Source: an uncultured Oscillospiraceae bacterium (GTDB lineage: Bacteria; Bacillota; Clostridia; Oscillospirales; Acutalibacteraceae). Taken from it: DNA of 27,845 bases. This document shows positions 1 through 6,575 of the stretch, piece by piece. The translations under genes were made by a program, and so were the position numbers. Within the stretch, counting starts at the first letter, position 1. Each line of letters opens with the position of its first letter. The stretch spans positions 1 to 27,845 of the forward strand of contig URKX01000030.1 in the NCBI GenBank assembly GCA_900548545.1, written 5' to 3'. The notes beneath the pieces were generated by a model. It saw only the letters and a program-made list of their open reading frames with translations. It ran no database searches and was not told the DNA's origin.

Positions 1-654
1 TAATCGATAACGCATAGCCTGCTTTGATACGCTGAATACATCAGCCATGTCGCAAATGATGCTTTCTACCATATAATCGCATGGGAGTGGGTACTTAGAG
101 CCCAAATTGTTACTTCGCTTTTTAAACTCCTCCCGAACTACATCCTGAGGCATCAGAAAAGCGGCTGCACATGTGTTTGCCTGATATTCTATAAAGTCCA
201 ATGAGGTTTTCAACTGCTTCTTGCCATTTAATGCTTTTTGGCTTGTGCTATGGATGTAATCAGGCTTTTCTCGTCGAAAGCAATTTTTATGAAGGACTTG
301 ATGAAATACCTCGTGCATCACAGTGAAGTTTTCGCGTCCTCTATTCTCCGATTCTGTAAGGGTGGCGTCAATGAGAATGCACCCCTTGGGAAGATACACT
401 TTTGAGGGTAACATACCTTCACGATAACAAGGTTCCGGCCACACCCATATATATCCGGCATTGAATGCTGTTGCACCCAGAATGGACTGATCCGGGGTGA
501 TGTATTTCCAGTCATATTCAACGCCCAGACACTTTTCAATGACTGCATATACATCGATAGACTTCGGCTTTTTTAGGCGCTCAGGATCAAACCGGAATAG
601 AAGTTTCTCAGCTTCGGATTCCAGTTGACGTGCAGAATAATTGTAATGGATCAC
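1..654 (-). CDS. ImmA/IrrE-type metallopeptidase, 3' end cut by window edge
   Basis: The reading frame is open from a GTG at 654 to the window edge, giving 218 codons without a stop, so the C-terminus is missing. Around residues 114-118 there is an HEVFH (HExxH) zinc-protease motif in the context TVMHEVFHQVLH. Downstream, around residues 150-165, is a YQAN-TCAAAFLMP stretch typical of ImmA/IrrE (DUF955) peptidases. Such enzymes cleave or inactivate a partner XRE repressor, for example ImmA on ImmR in ICEBs1. The gene starts 2 nt after the stop of the XRE gene and has GAGGTAAG as ribosome site, so the two are co-transcribed and translationally coupled. GTG is chosen because of this ribosome site and the full N-terminal domain; the next ATG is at about residue 81, which would delete much of the domain. 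The family is seen in the sequence; the XRE-partner role is inferred from synteny. Confidence 0.88.
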   Translation of the reverse strand, partial: MIHYNYSARQLESEAEKLLFRFDPERLKKPKSIDVYAVIEKCLGVEYDWKYITPDQSILGATAFNAGYIWVWPEPCYREGMLPSKVYLPKGCILIDATLTESENRGRENFTVMHEVFHQVLHKNCFRREKPDYIHSTSQKALNGKKQLKTSLDFIEYQANTCAAAFLMPQDVVREEFKKRSNNLGSKYPLPCDYMVESIICDMADVFSVSKQAMRYRL

Positions 655-656
655 AC

Positions 657-1034
657 TTATTTCTTACCTCGCTCCTGTTCCTCCATCATTTCAATGACTT
701 TTTGCCATACTTCACTGGAGGCGTTGTTGTCACGTGCCATACGAAGTGCAACACGTACTTGCTCATTTCCCATGATATATTCCGGCAGATCAGGAGACAC
801 AGTGTTTTCCTTTTCACCTGCGGCCAAATCGAACATGGTGTTGGTTTCATCTTCGGACAGGCACAAAATACGGGATAATTCGTATAGTTTATCTTTATCA
901 GGGGGATAACGATGCCCCTTTTCGATATCACTCATGTACGCTGGTACAATTCCTAATTCGGCCGCCAGCCCACGCAGTGTCAATCCACGGGATTTTCGCT
1001 TTTCAGCGATAAATTCTCCGAACTTGCCATTCAT
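657..1034 (-). CDS. XRE-family transcriptional repressor (125 aa)
   Basis: A Cro/C1-type helix-turn-helix occupies about residues 4-60 (GEFIAEKRKSRGLTLRGLAA, then PAYMSDIEKGHRYPP). The C-terminal half (about 65-125) is charged and probably mediates dimerisation or contacts the peptidase. The frame stays open upstream, but the start at 1034 is chosen because AAGGAGG lies a proper distance before it and because the upstream part would run through the promoter. The gene is immediately upstream of the ImmA/IrrE gene in the same operon, the usual repressor/anti-repressor-protease pairing of integrative elements and phages. A near-perfect 12-bp palindrome (1051-1078) lies between its own -10 and start codon, as expected for autorepression. 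Its targets probably include the divergent modification-methyltransferase operon (inference). Confidence 0.9.
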   Translation of the reverse strand: MNGKFGEFIAEKRKSRGLTLRGLAAELGIVPAYMSDIEKGHRYPPDKDKLYELSRILCLSEDETNTMFDLAAGEKENTVSPDLPEYIMGNEQVRVALRMARDNNASSEVWQKVIEMMEEQERGKK

Positions 1035-1050
1035 AGCACTTCCTCCTTGA

Positions 1051-1078
1051 TAGAAATAAGCGTGTTCGCTGATTTCTA
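1051..1078. promoter_or_regulatory. Palindromic operator in XRE leader
   Basis: Arms TAGAAATAAGCG (1051-1062) and CGCTGATTTCTA (1067-1078) are inverted repeats with one mismatch and a 4-nt centre. The site lies between the -10 box and the ribosome site of the minus-strand XRE gene. That is a classic position for an autorepressor operator. The palindrome is seen directly; the bound protein is inferred. Confidence 0.65.
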
Positions 1079-1083
1079 ACGCT

Positions 1084-1112
1084 ATTATATACGGCAACAC
1101 AAAGAAAGTCAA
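1084..1112 (-). promoter_or_regulatory. Promoter of XRE-ImmA operon
   Basis: On the minus strand, TTGACT (1107-1112) and TATAAT (1084-1089) are separated by exactly 17 bp. This is a near-consensus sigma-A promoter directly upstream of the XRE operator and gene. Confidence 0.8.
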
Positions 1113-1138
1113 GTGCGTTTTCTGAATTTTTTAATGTC

Positions 1139-1202
1139 CATTTGGTACTATGATTTTTTGACCAAATGTTATATACTTAGATATGAAATCTAAATTTTAG
1201 AT
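1139..1202 (+). promoter_or_regulatory. Operator cluster upstream of small XRE gene and hsdM
   Basis: Two sets of symmetric sites precede the plus-strand operon. CATTTGGT (1139-1146) and ACCAAATG (1161-1168) form perfect 8-bp inverted arms 14 bp apart; the right arm starts inside a TTGACC -35-like box (1158-1163). Then TTAGAT (1177-1182), ATCTAA (1188-1193) and TTTAGAT (1196-1202) make two overlapping palindromes (ATCTAAA-T-TTTAGAT is perfect). TATACT (1172-1177) or ATATGA (1181-1186) could serve as the -10; neither pairs convincingly with a -35. The arrangement suggests regulation by one or both XRE proteins (inference). Confidence 0.5.
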
Positions 1203-1231
1203 ATTTGGTTTATTGAAGGAAGGAGTTAGGC

Positions 1232-1447
1232 ATGGCTGTATCCTACAAAAAGCTTTGGAAGCTGTTGATTGACAGAGATATGACGAAAACAATGTTGCGT
1301 AAAGAAGCTGGAATTACCACAGCAGCCCTTGCAAAGCTCGGGAAGAATGAAAATGTTAATACCGAGGTGCTTGTGAAAATATGCAGTGTTTTGAAGTGTG
1401 ACATCTCTGACATTATGGAACTTACAGATGAAAGGACTAAGGAATAA
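1232..1447 (+). CDS. Small XRE-family regulator (71 aa)
   Basis: The 71-residue protein is essentially one Cro/C1-type helix-turn-helix of the YozG-like class. Residues 5-30 hold helices 1-2 (YKKLWKLLIDRDMTKTMLRK), followed by the recognition helix region ITTAALAKLGKNE and a C-terminal CDISDIMEL helix. The ATG at 1232 follows a strong GAAGGAAGGAG site. Its TAA stop overlaps the ATG of hsdM (TAATG), so the two genes are translationally coupled. Such small regulators often sit at the head of type I restriction-modification operons and could act as a controller (C-like) protein; that role is inferred from position only. Confidence 0.85.
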   Translation: MAVSYKKLWKLLIDRDMTKTMLRKEAGITTAALAKLGKNENVNTEVLVKICSVLKCDISDIMELTDERTKE

Positions 1448-3273
1448 TGGATAAATCGAATTTTGGGCAGATCGTATCGTTTTTGTTCGGCATTGCCAAC
1501 GACTGCCTGGTAGATACTTATGATGTGGGTGATTACAGAAAGATTATTCTGCCAATGATGGTGATCCGCCGTTTTGATGCAGTTTTGGAACCTACAAAAG
1601 AAAAAGTTCTGAAAATGAAAGCACAGTTGGATGCTGCTGGTATTACTGAGCAGGACGAAGCTCTGTGCAGTGTGGCAGGAGAAGCTTTTTGCAATAGCTC
1701 CCCTTATACATTGTCCGACTTGAAATCCCGCACAAATCAGCAACAATTAAAAGCTGACTTTATCTTGTATTTGAATGGTTTTTCTCACAACGTGCAGGAT
1801 ATTATCAAACGCTTTGAGTTTAGAAATCAGATTGATAAACTCTCAGAGCATGATATTTTGGGCTTGCTCATAAGTAAGTTTACCGATTCTACCGTTAACC
1901 TCTCAAACCGTCCTGTGTACGATGCACAGGGCAATATTGTACAGCCTGCACTGGATAACCATACCATGGGAACGGTGTTTGAAGAGGTAATCCGTAAATT
2001 CAACGAAGAAACCAATATTACTGATGCCGGACGCCATTTTACCCCTCGTGATATTGTAGAATTGATTACCGATTTGGCGTTTGTGCCGGTAAAGGATAAA
2101 ATTCAAAGTACAACCTACCGGATCTATGATGGGGCCTGTGGAACAGGTGGCATGTTGACCGTTGCTGAAGAGCGTATTCAGGAAATAGCAAAGGAAACGG
2201 ACAAGAAAATATCCATCCATCTTTATGGTCAGGAGAACTCCGACGAGACCTATGCAATTGCCCGCAGTGATATGCTGGTTAAAGGCGAGGGTACGCAGGC
2301 AAATAATATTTTCTTTGGTTCTACTATCTCTAACGATGGTTTTGCCGGAGAGTCCTTTGACTTTATGCTCTCCAATCCTCCCTTTGGAACTCCTTGGAAA
2401 ACGGATCTGAAAGCATGGGGTGACATCAAAAAAGACGATATCACAGATACTCGTTTCCGTGTGAATTACAAGGGTGAAGACTTCTCTTTGATTCCGGATA
2501 TCAGCGATCCACAGATGTTGTTCCTTGCCAATAATATCAGTAAAATGAAGCGGGACACCGTGTTGGGTAGCCGTATTGTTGAGGTACATAACGGTTCTTC
2601 TCTCTTCACCGGAAAAGCTGGTCAGGGGCCGTCCAATTTGCGCCAGTACATTCTGGAACAGGATTTGTTGGAAGCAATTGTTGCTGTTCCGGAAAAAATG
2701 TTTTATAACACCCCTATTAGCACATATATCTGGATTCTTGCCAACAAAAAGGAGGAACGGCGCAAGGGTAAAGTACAGCTGATTGACGCTACTTCCTTTA
2801 AAAAGCCGCTGCGTAAAAATCTGGGCGAAAAGAACTGTGAGGTTGACAAAGCTATCCGTGATCGCATTCTGGAATTATATATGGCGTTTGATCAGGCCGA
2901 CGAACGTTACAGCAAGGTATTTGATACCTACGAGTTCGGTTATTGGGAAGTACCTGTGTACACCCCCCAATATGATAAAAACGGGAAGCCAATTCTGGAT
3001 AAGAAAGGTAAGCCTGTGAAACCAAACAGCGACAAGGAGATTATTCCATTCACTTACGAGGGTGGTATCGAAGCCTTTATTGAAAATGAGGTCAGACCGT
3101 ATGCGCCGGATGTGTTTATTAAGTCAGGCTCTGAAAAGATTGGCTATGAACTATCCTTTACAAAGTATTTCTACCAGCCGGTACAACTTCGCACCTTGGA
3201 AGAAATCAGGCAGGACATCCTTACAATCGAGCATGAAACCGATGGCCTTCTGAATGAAATCTTAGGAGGCTGA
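1447..3273 (+). CDS. hsdM: Type I restriction-modification system, DNA N6-adenine methyltransferase subunit
   Basis: This 608-aa protein matches HsdM, which transfers a methyl group from S-adenosylmethionine to adenine in the bipartite site chosen by HsdS. An N-terminal helical HsdM_N domain (about 5-150) precedes the methyltransferase domain. That domain carries a motif I-like DGACGTGGM at about 228-236 (SAM binding) and the catalytic NPPF at 310-313. A C-terminal region, including TPISTYIWILANKK, completes the domain. The length is slightly above the usual 480-600 aa and the ORF looks intact. The start overlaps the preceding regulator stop. The next gene, hsdS, begins 2 nt downstream behind TAGGAGG but is destroyed by an IS element. 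Without HsdS the subunit has no specificity partner in this window, so activity would need a trans-encoded S subunit. Base composition is AT-richer than the genes beyond 5168. Confidence 0.95.
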   Translation: MDKSNFGQIVSFLFGIANDCLVDTYDVGDYRKIILPMMVIRRFDAVLEPTKEKVLKMKAQLDAAGITEQDEALCSVAGEAFCNSSPYTLSDLKSRTNQQQLKADFILYLNGFSHNVQDIIKRFEFRNQIDKLSEHDILGLLISKFTDSTVNLSNRPVYDAQGNIVQPALDNHTMGTVFEEVIRKFNEETNITDAGRHFTPRDIVELITDLAFVPVKDKIQSTTYRIYDGACGTGGMLTVAEERIQEIAKETDKKISIHLYGQENSDETYAIARSDMLVKGEGTQANNIFFGSTISNDGFAGESFDFMLSNPPFGTPWKTDLKAWGDIKKDDITDTRFRVNYKGEDFSLIPDISDPQMLFLANNISKMKRDTVLGSRIVEVHNGSSLFTGKAGQGPSNLRQYILEQDLLEAIVAVPEKMFYNTPISTYIWILANKKEERRKGKVQLIDATSFKKPLRKNLGEKNCEVDKAIRDRILELYMAFDQADERYSKVFDTYEFGYWEVPVYTPQYDKNGKPILDKKGKPVKPNSDKEIIPFTYEGGIEAFIENEVRPYAPDVFIKSGSEKIGYELSFTKYFYQPVQLRTLEEIRQDILTIEHETDGLLNEILGG

Positions 3274-3275
3274 TT

Positions 3276-3309
3276 ATGAGAAAATATGAGAAATATAAAG
3301 ATATAGGGT
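3276..3309 (+). pseudogene. hsdS: hsdS 5' remnant interrupted by IS1182-family element
   Basis: An ATG at 3276 follows a TAGGAGG site and encodes MRKYEKYKDIG before running into the IS end. After that, IS-derived codons lead to a TAA at 3330-3332. From knowledge of the family, type I specificity subunits very often start with K-KYDKYKDSG-EWIG, so this is the very N-terminus of HsdS. Nothing resembling the remaining target-recognition domains occurs after the IS right end at 5168, where a lipoprotein gene starts. The loss is therefore an insertion plus deletion, not a simple interruption. Confidence 0.8.
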
Positions 3310-3329
3310 GGGGCTGTTGCGAAAGTAGA
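3310..3329 (+). repeat. IS left terminal inverted repeat
   Basis: Starts GGGGCTGTTGCGAAA and is partly complementary to the right end at 5149-5168. The exact outer boundary could be off by a few bases because no target duplication fixes it. Confidence 0.65.
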
Positions 3330-3342
3330 TAAATAATCTACC

Positions 3343-3399
3343 GGAGCAGCAGCTCCTTTTCCGTACAAAAAACAGAAAAGCGGGCTCCGAAGAGTCCGC
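3343..3399 (+). terminator. Two hairpins in the IS left leader, before the transposase
   Basis: GGAGC-AGCA-GCTCC (3343-3356) is followed by TTTT, and GCGGGCTC-CGAA-GAGTCCGC (3380-3399, one G:U-type mismatch) follows. Both lie between the IS end and the transposase start. They probably insulate the transposase from transcription entering from hsdM, a known strategy of insertion sequences. The transposase -10 candidate TATAAT is at 3409-3414. Confidence 0.5.
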
Positions 3400-3419
3400 C
3401 ATCCGTGGTATAATTAAGT

Positions 3420-5027
3420 ATGCGAATAAATAATTACACTACAAAAGATTATACCGAACTTGGCCAAACTTATCAACTGGTTTTGCCATTAAGTTTGGAA
3501 GGGCTGGTTCCGAATGATGATTCTGTCCGACTGCTGAGCCACGAATTGGAGGATTTAAACTATACAAAGCTTTACCAGGCTTACTCTGCCAAAGGCAGAA
3601 ATCCGGCAGTGGACCCAAAGACCATGTTCAAGATCCTGACCTATGCGTATTCCCAAAACATTTATTCCTCAAGAAAAATCGAGGCCGCCTGTAAGCGGGA
3701 TATCAACTTCATGTGGCTGTTGGCCGGACAAAAAGCGCCGGATCACAGCACCATCGCCCGGTTCCGTTCCGGTTTTCTTGAGGAGGCATGCGGGGACCTC
3801 TTTTATCAGATGGTACATCGGCTGGAGCAGGCAGGTGAACTTTCCAAAGAAACCGTCTTTATTGACGGAACGAAAATAGAAGCCTGTGCCAATAAATACA
3901 CCTTCGTATGGAAAAAATCTGTTGGGAAATGGGAAGAAAAAATGTTCATGAAAATACAGGAGTCGGTGGAGTTTGTAAACAAGGAGTTCATCCAGTCCTT
4001 TCGTGTGGGAACAGAATACCGGGTAGAGGACCTTCAAAAAATCTGCCGTTTTCTGGAGGAGATATGCAGGGAGCGGAACATAGAGTTCGTTCATGGCCGC
4101 GGAAAACGCAAATCCATCGAGCAGCGGTATCTGGAGCTGTTCCAAAGGTATCTGGAGCGTCAGACCACTTATGACTGGCATACAGCCAGCTTCCAGGGAA
4201 GGAACAACTACTGCAAAACAGATCCGGATGCAACGTTTATGCATATGAAAGATGACCACATGCGCAACGCGCAGTTAAAGCCAGGGTATAACGTACAGAT
4301 CGGGGTGGACAGCGAATACATTGTGGGAGTGGATATTTTTCAGGACCGGAACGATGTATGGACGCTGGTGCCATTTTTAAAGCGGCTGAAAGAAAACCTG
4401 GGATTTCACTATCCAAGTGTTACAGCAGATTCGGGATATGAAAGTGAAGAAGGCTACAGCTATCTGCGGGAGGCGGGGCAGCAGCCATACATCAAACCTC
4501 AAACCTATGAAAAATGGAAAAAGCGGAGTTTTAAACAGGATATCGGTAAGCGGGAAAACATGGTTTATGACCAGGAGAGAGACATCTATATCTGTCATGC
4601 CGGGAAGGAGCTGCGAGTAATTTATCTGAAAAAGCAGCACAGCAAAAGTGGATATGAATCCGAGGTGACGGTATATGAGTGTGGTGACTGTACCGGCTGC
4701 CCCTACAAAGAAACATGCACCAAAGCGAAGGGTAACAAGCGTCTGTACGTGTCCAAAAGCTTTTTGGAGAAGCGCGGGGAATCGTATCAAAACATACAGA
4801 GCGAGAAGGGAATTAAGTACCGGATGAACCGCTCGATCCAGGTAGAGGGAGCCTTTGGCGTTTTAAAAAATGATTATGGATTCCAGCGTTTCCTGCTGCG
4901 GGGTAAGAAGAAGGTAAAACTGGAGATTCTCCTGTTAGGAATGGGGTACAATCTAAATAAACTACATAGAAAAATCCAGGATGAGCGGACGGGAAGCTAT
5001 TTGTTTGACCTAAAAGTGAGTGCATAA
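3420..5027 (+). CDS. IS1182-family transposase
   Basis: The 535-aa protein has the N-terminal DUF772-type domain of this family (about 15-125, including DPKTMFKILTYAYSQNIYSS and DHSTIARFRSGF). A DDE-type catalytic core follows: candidate acidic residues are D149 (FIDGTKIEA), D337 (TADSGYESEEGY) and E476 (VEGAFGVLK). A CxxCxxC-like cluster near residues 420-435 (CGDCTGCPYKETC) is the small zinc-ribbon-like segment common in this family. The length is normal and no frameshift was seen, so the enzyme is probably active. The start at 3420 lies just after TATAAT (3409-3414) with no clear ribosome site, which would keep expression low. Confidence 0.93.
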   Translation: MRINNYTTKDYTELGQTYQLVLPLSLEGLVPNDDSVRLLSHELEDLNYTKLYQAYSAKGRNPAVDPKTMFKILTYAYSQNIYSSRKIEAACKRDINFMWLLAGQKAPDHSTIARFRSGFLEEACGDLFYQMVHRLEQAGELSKETVFIDGTKIEACANKYTFVWKKSVGKWEEKMFMKIQESVEFVNKEFIQSFRVGTEYRVEDLQKICRFLEEICRERNIEFVHGRGKRKSIEQRYLELFQRYLERQTTYDWHTASFQGRNNYCKTDPDATFMHMKDDHMRNAQLKPGYNVQIGVDSEYIVGVDIFQDRNDVWTLVPFLKRLKENLGFHYPSVTADSGYESEEGYSYLREAGQQPYIKPQTYEKWKKRSFKQDIGKRENMVYDQERDIYICHAGKELRVIYLKKQHSKSGYESEVTVYECGDCTGCPYKETCTKAKGNKRLYVSKSFLEKRGESYQNIQSEKGIKYRMNRSIQVEGAFGVLKNDYGFQRFLLRGKKKVKLEILLLGMGYNLNKLHRKIQDERTGSYLFDLKVSA

Positions 5028-5060
5028 AAACAAGAAAAACCGTATGCTTATTAAAGTACG

Positions 5061-5109
5061 AAAAAATCAGGAGAAAGTCAATAAAAAATGATTTTCTCCT
5101 GATTTTTTT
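5061..5109 (+). terminator. Intrinsic terminator after transposase
   Basis: A 16-bp stem is formed by AAAAAATCAGGAGAAA (5061-5076) and its complement at 5093-5108, with a T-run. The A-rich left arm also makes it usable from the opposite strand. Confidence 0.8.
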
Positions 5110-5122
5110 CTGCGTGTAGAGT

Positions 5123-5168
5123 GAGGGTGCCACTCAATCATCTATTTTGATGATTTTGCGACACCCTC
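5123..5168 (+). repeat. IS right end with nested palindromes
   Basis: GAGGGTG (5123-5129) pairs with CACCCTC (5162-5168), and inside them AATCATC and GATGATT form a second perfect stem. The outermost right bases are also the terminal inverted repeat. The structure may be part of the IS or may be an original palindromic target; the sequence alone does not decide. Confidence 0.55.
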
Positions 5169-5183
5169 TTTTTGCTGTAAAAT
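5156..5183 (+). promoter_or_regulatory. Hybrid IS/chromosome promoter for the lipoprotein gene
   Basis: TTGCGA (5156-5161) lies in the right inverted repeat of the IS and TAAAAT (5178-5183) lies just outside it, 16 bp apart. No other promoter fits before the lipoprotein start at 5209. An outward -35 in an IS end joined to a resident -10 is a well-known way to activate neighbours; its use here is inferred. Confidence 0.5.
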
Positions 5184-5208
5184 GGACAAAAGAAGGAGAA
5201 ATTGTGAG

Positions 5209-5781
5209 ATGAAAAAGTTGAGAAACCTGCTGGTAGTTGGCATGCTGCTGGCGGCCGCCGCGCTGGGCGGCTGTGGCAGTAAGGATCCGGGAACACCGCC
5301 GGAGGTGCTTCTGGACGGCACCCAGGTGGTGGTGGGACAGACCAAACCCTCTGACCTGGCGGGAGAGAACTGGGAGCTGGACGATTTGGGGAAAATGATT
5401 TTCGAGCTGCCGGACCGGTCCTGGACCTCTTCGATTTTTCTGGGGAAGGATGGGACAAATTACGCCATGCTGGTGCTGGTGAACGACAGCAAGGAGGCGA
5501 AACCCGCCAAGAACTGCGTGATTGAGGAGTTGGGCTTCTATGCCCTCGACGGCGCAAATCAGGATTTGAACATCTCCATCAACGGCGTCAATCCCATTGG
5601 AAAAACCCAGGAGGAGCTTAAGGAGTTGTTTCCTGATCTGGAGATGGATGAGGACGAGGGCGATTATCTGTTCCACTATCTGAAATCCGGGGATTACACC
5701 GTGCGGTTTGAGTACAGCAAGGGCGTGCTGTCGGATGTCGATGTGATGCACAAGTTCGACAAGAGCTACCAGACCAAGTGA
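5209..5781 (+). CDS. Putative membrane lipoprotein (190 aa)
   Basis: The N-terminus MKKLRNLLVVGMLLAAAAL-GGC is a type II signal peptide with a lipobox LGGC and the lipidated Cys at residue 22, so the mature protein should be anchored on the outer face of the cell membrane. The mature part has no domain I can name. It contains two similar stretches, DGTQVVVGQTKPSDL (about 35-50) and NGVNPIGKTQEELKELF (about 130-146). The second is followed by DYTVRFEYSKGVLSDVDV, a pattern reminiscent of SmpA/OmlA or PepSY-like small beta domains (weak suggestion). The ATG at 5209 is preferred over an in-frame ATG at 5182: it gives a proper signal peptide and has AAGGAGA about 9 bp upstream. The gene lies 40 bp after the IS end and may depend on the IS for its promoter. 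Confidence 0.8.
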   Translation: MKKLRNLLVVGMLLAAAALGGCGSKDPGTPPEVLLDGTQVVVGQTKPSDLAGENWELDDLGKMIFELPDRSWTSSIFLGKDGTNYAMLVLVNDSKEAKPAKNCVIEELGFYALDGANQDLNISINGVNPIGKTQEELKELFPDLEMDEDEGDYLFHYLKSGDYTVRFEYSKGVLSDVDVMHKFDKSYQTK

Positions 5782-5880
5782 GGATTTGGGCTGAGGGCGT
5801 GATTCGGATTATGACGGATATCCGCAGGGATGAGGGCATGAAGTATCCGGAGGAAGAGACGGAAACGGATACGGACGGAA

Positions 5881-5925
5881 AACAGGAGGCCGGAAGGGGA
5901 GAAGATCCACCTTCGGCCTCCTGTT
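5881..5925. terminator. Bidirectional terminator between lipoprotein and Lrp genes
   Basis: AACAGGAGGCCG (5881-5892) and CGGCCTCCTGTT (5914-5925) form a 12-bp perfect stem between two convergent genes. The right side continues into a T-rich stretch, and the left flank (GGAAAA) gives T's on the minus strand. Confidence 0.75.
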
Positions 5926-5963
5926 TCTGCATCATGAGCGGCCTGCAGGAGCCGCGGAAACCA

Positions 5964-6422
5964 TCACAGCCGCAGCCCCTTAATATCCTTAATCCGCGAG
6001 AGTATCATATTGCAACTGCAGTTGATCACCCCCGGCAGGGGATCAATCACATCACGGATCAATGCCTCCATCTCCTCGCCCGAGGAGGCCACCGCGTGGA
6101 CGTGCAGCTTGTGGCGGCCGGTGACCCGGTAGATCTGGGTCACGGTCTCATGTTCCAGGAGAAGTCCGGTTACCTGGGAAAATGTGTCCGGGGCCGTCTC
6201 GATCTCAAAATAGCAGGATACCGCGCCGTTTATCTTCTGGGGGTTGATGATTGTGGTGTACTCCTCGATGACACCCCGCTTTTCAAGAGACTGAATCCGC
6301 GTTTTCACCGCCACCCGGGATATACCCACCTCCTTGCCGATGTCCGAGTAGGACATGCGGGCGTTCTGGATCAGCAGCCGGACGATTTTCTGATCCAGCT
6401 CGTCAAGTCCGTCAAGAAACAT
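5964..6422 (-). CDS. Lrp/AsnC-family transcriptional regulator
   Basis: The 152-aa protein has the two-domain layout of the family. An AsnC-type winged helix-turn-helix occupies about residues 5-60 (LDELDQKIVRLLIQNARMSY, then GISRVAVKTRIQSLEKRGVI). An RAM/ligand-binding ferredoxin-like domain follows at about 70-145 (CYFEIETAPDTFSQ, VTQIYRVTGRHKLHVHAVA). The ATG at 6422 has AAGGAGG upstream. The gene is divergent from a MATE transporter with both promoters in the 153-bp gap, so it most likely regulates the transporter as well as itself. The ligand is unknown; amino acids are typical for the family. Confidence 0.95.
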   Translation of the reverse strand: MFLDGLDELDQKIVRLLIQNARMSYSDIGKEVGISRVAVKTRIQSLEKRGVIEEYTTIINPQKINGAVSCYFEIETAPDTFSQVTGLLLEHETVTQIYRVTGRHKLHVHAVASSGEEMEALIRDVIDPLPGVINCSCNMILSRIKDIKGLRL

Positions 6423-6461
6423 GATCGGCGCCTCCTTTTCTGAAATATGTTCATTTCTTTG

Positions 6462-6490
6462 ATTATAGCGGATTTGTATAACAAACGCAA
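6462..6490 (-). promoter_or_regulatory. Lrp-gene promoter with internal palindrome
   Basis: On the minus strand, TTGCGT (6485-6490) and TATAAT (6462-6467) are 17 bp apart. The spacer contains TTTGT-ATA-ACAAA (6473-6485), a perfect 5-3-5 palindrome suited to autoregulation. Confidence 0.75.
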
Positions 6491-6498
6491 TCTGTTAA

Positions 6499-6527
6499 TT
6501 GACTTGTGTGGGTTTTCTTGATAAAAT
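6499..6527 (+). promoter_or_regulatory. Promoter of first MATE gene
   Basis: TTGACT (6499-6504) and TAAAAT (6522-6527) are separated by 17 bp, close to consensus. It is back-to-back with the Lrp promoter, so the two -35 boxes are only 8 bp apart. Confidence 0.8.
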
Positions 6528-6550
6528 GATTGCGAAACGTAAGATGAAAA

Positions 6551-6563
6551 TTTCGATTCGAAA
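6551..6563. promoter_or_regulatory. Palindrome in the MATE leader, possible Lrp operator
   Basis: TTTCG-ATT-CGAAA is a perfect 5-3-5 palindrome located between the likely transcription start and the ATG at 6576. It has the same arm and spacer size and the same TTT/AAA edges as the palindrome in the Lrp promoter. Confidence 0.45.
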
Positions 6564-6575
6564 GGAAAAGGCGAG

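Larger units (their letters stand above)
3310..5168 (+). mobile_element. IS1182-family insertion sequence (about 1.86 kb)
   Basis: A single transposase gene is bounded by imperfect terminal inverted repeats: left GGGGCTGTTGCGAAA starting at 3310, right (reverse complement) GAGGGTGTCGCAAAA ending at 5168. Eleven of the first 15 positions match. I found no convincing target-site duplication (left flank ends in AGGGT, right flank begins with TTTTT). This fits a deletion on one side, though the family is also variable in this respect. Both ends carry hairpins that could block read-through transcription. The element separates an AT-rich restriction-modification region from GC-rich chromosome. Confidence 0.85.

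Noticed and set aside
3300..5180. Target-site duplication of the IS
   Set aside because: Flanks AGGGT and TTTTT do not match, and no longer direct repeat was found around the ends.
5182..5208. ATG at 5182 as the start of the lipoprotein gene
   Set aside because: It adds a charged stretch (MDKRRRNCE) before the signal peptide and lacks a ribosome site; 5209 has one.
5778..6443. 221-codon plus-strand frame opposite the Lrp gene
   Set aside because: It crosses a strong terminator and is antisense to a clear Lrp/AsnC protein with its own promoter.
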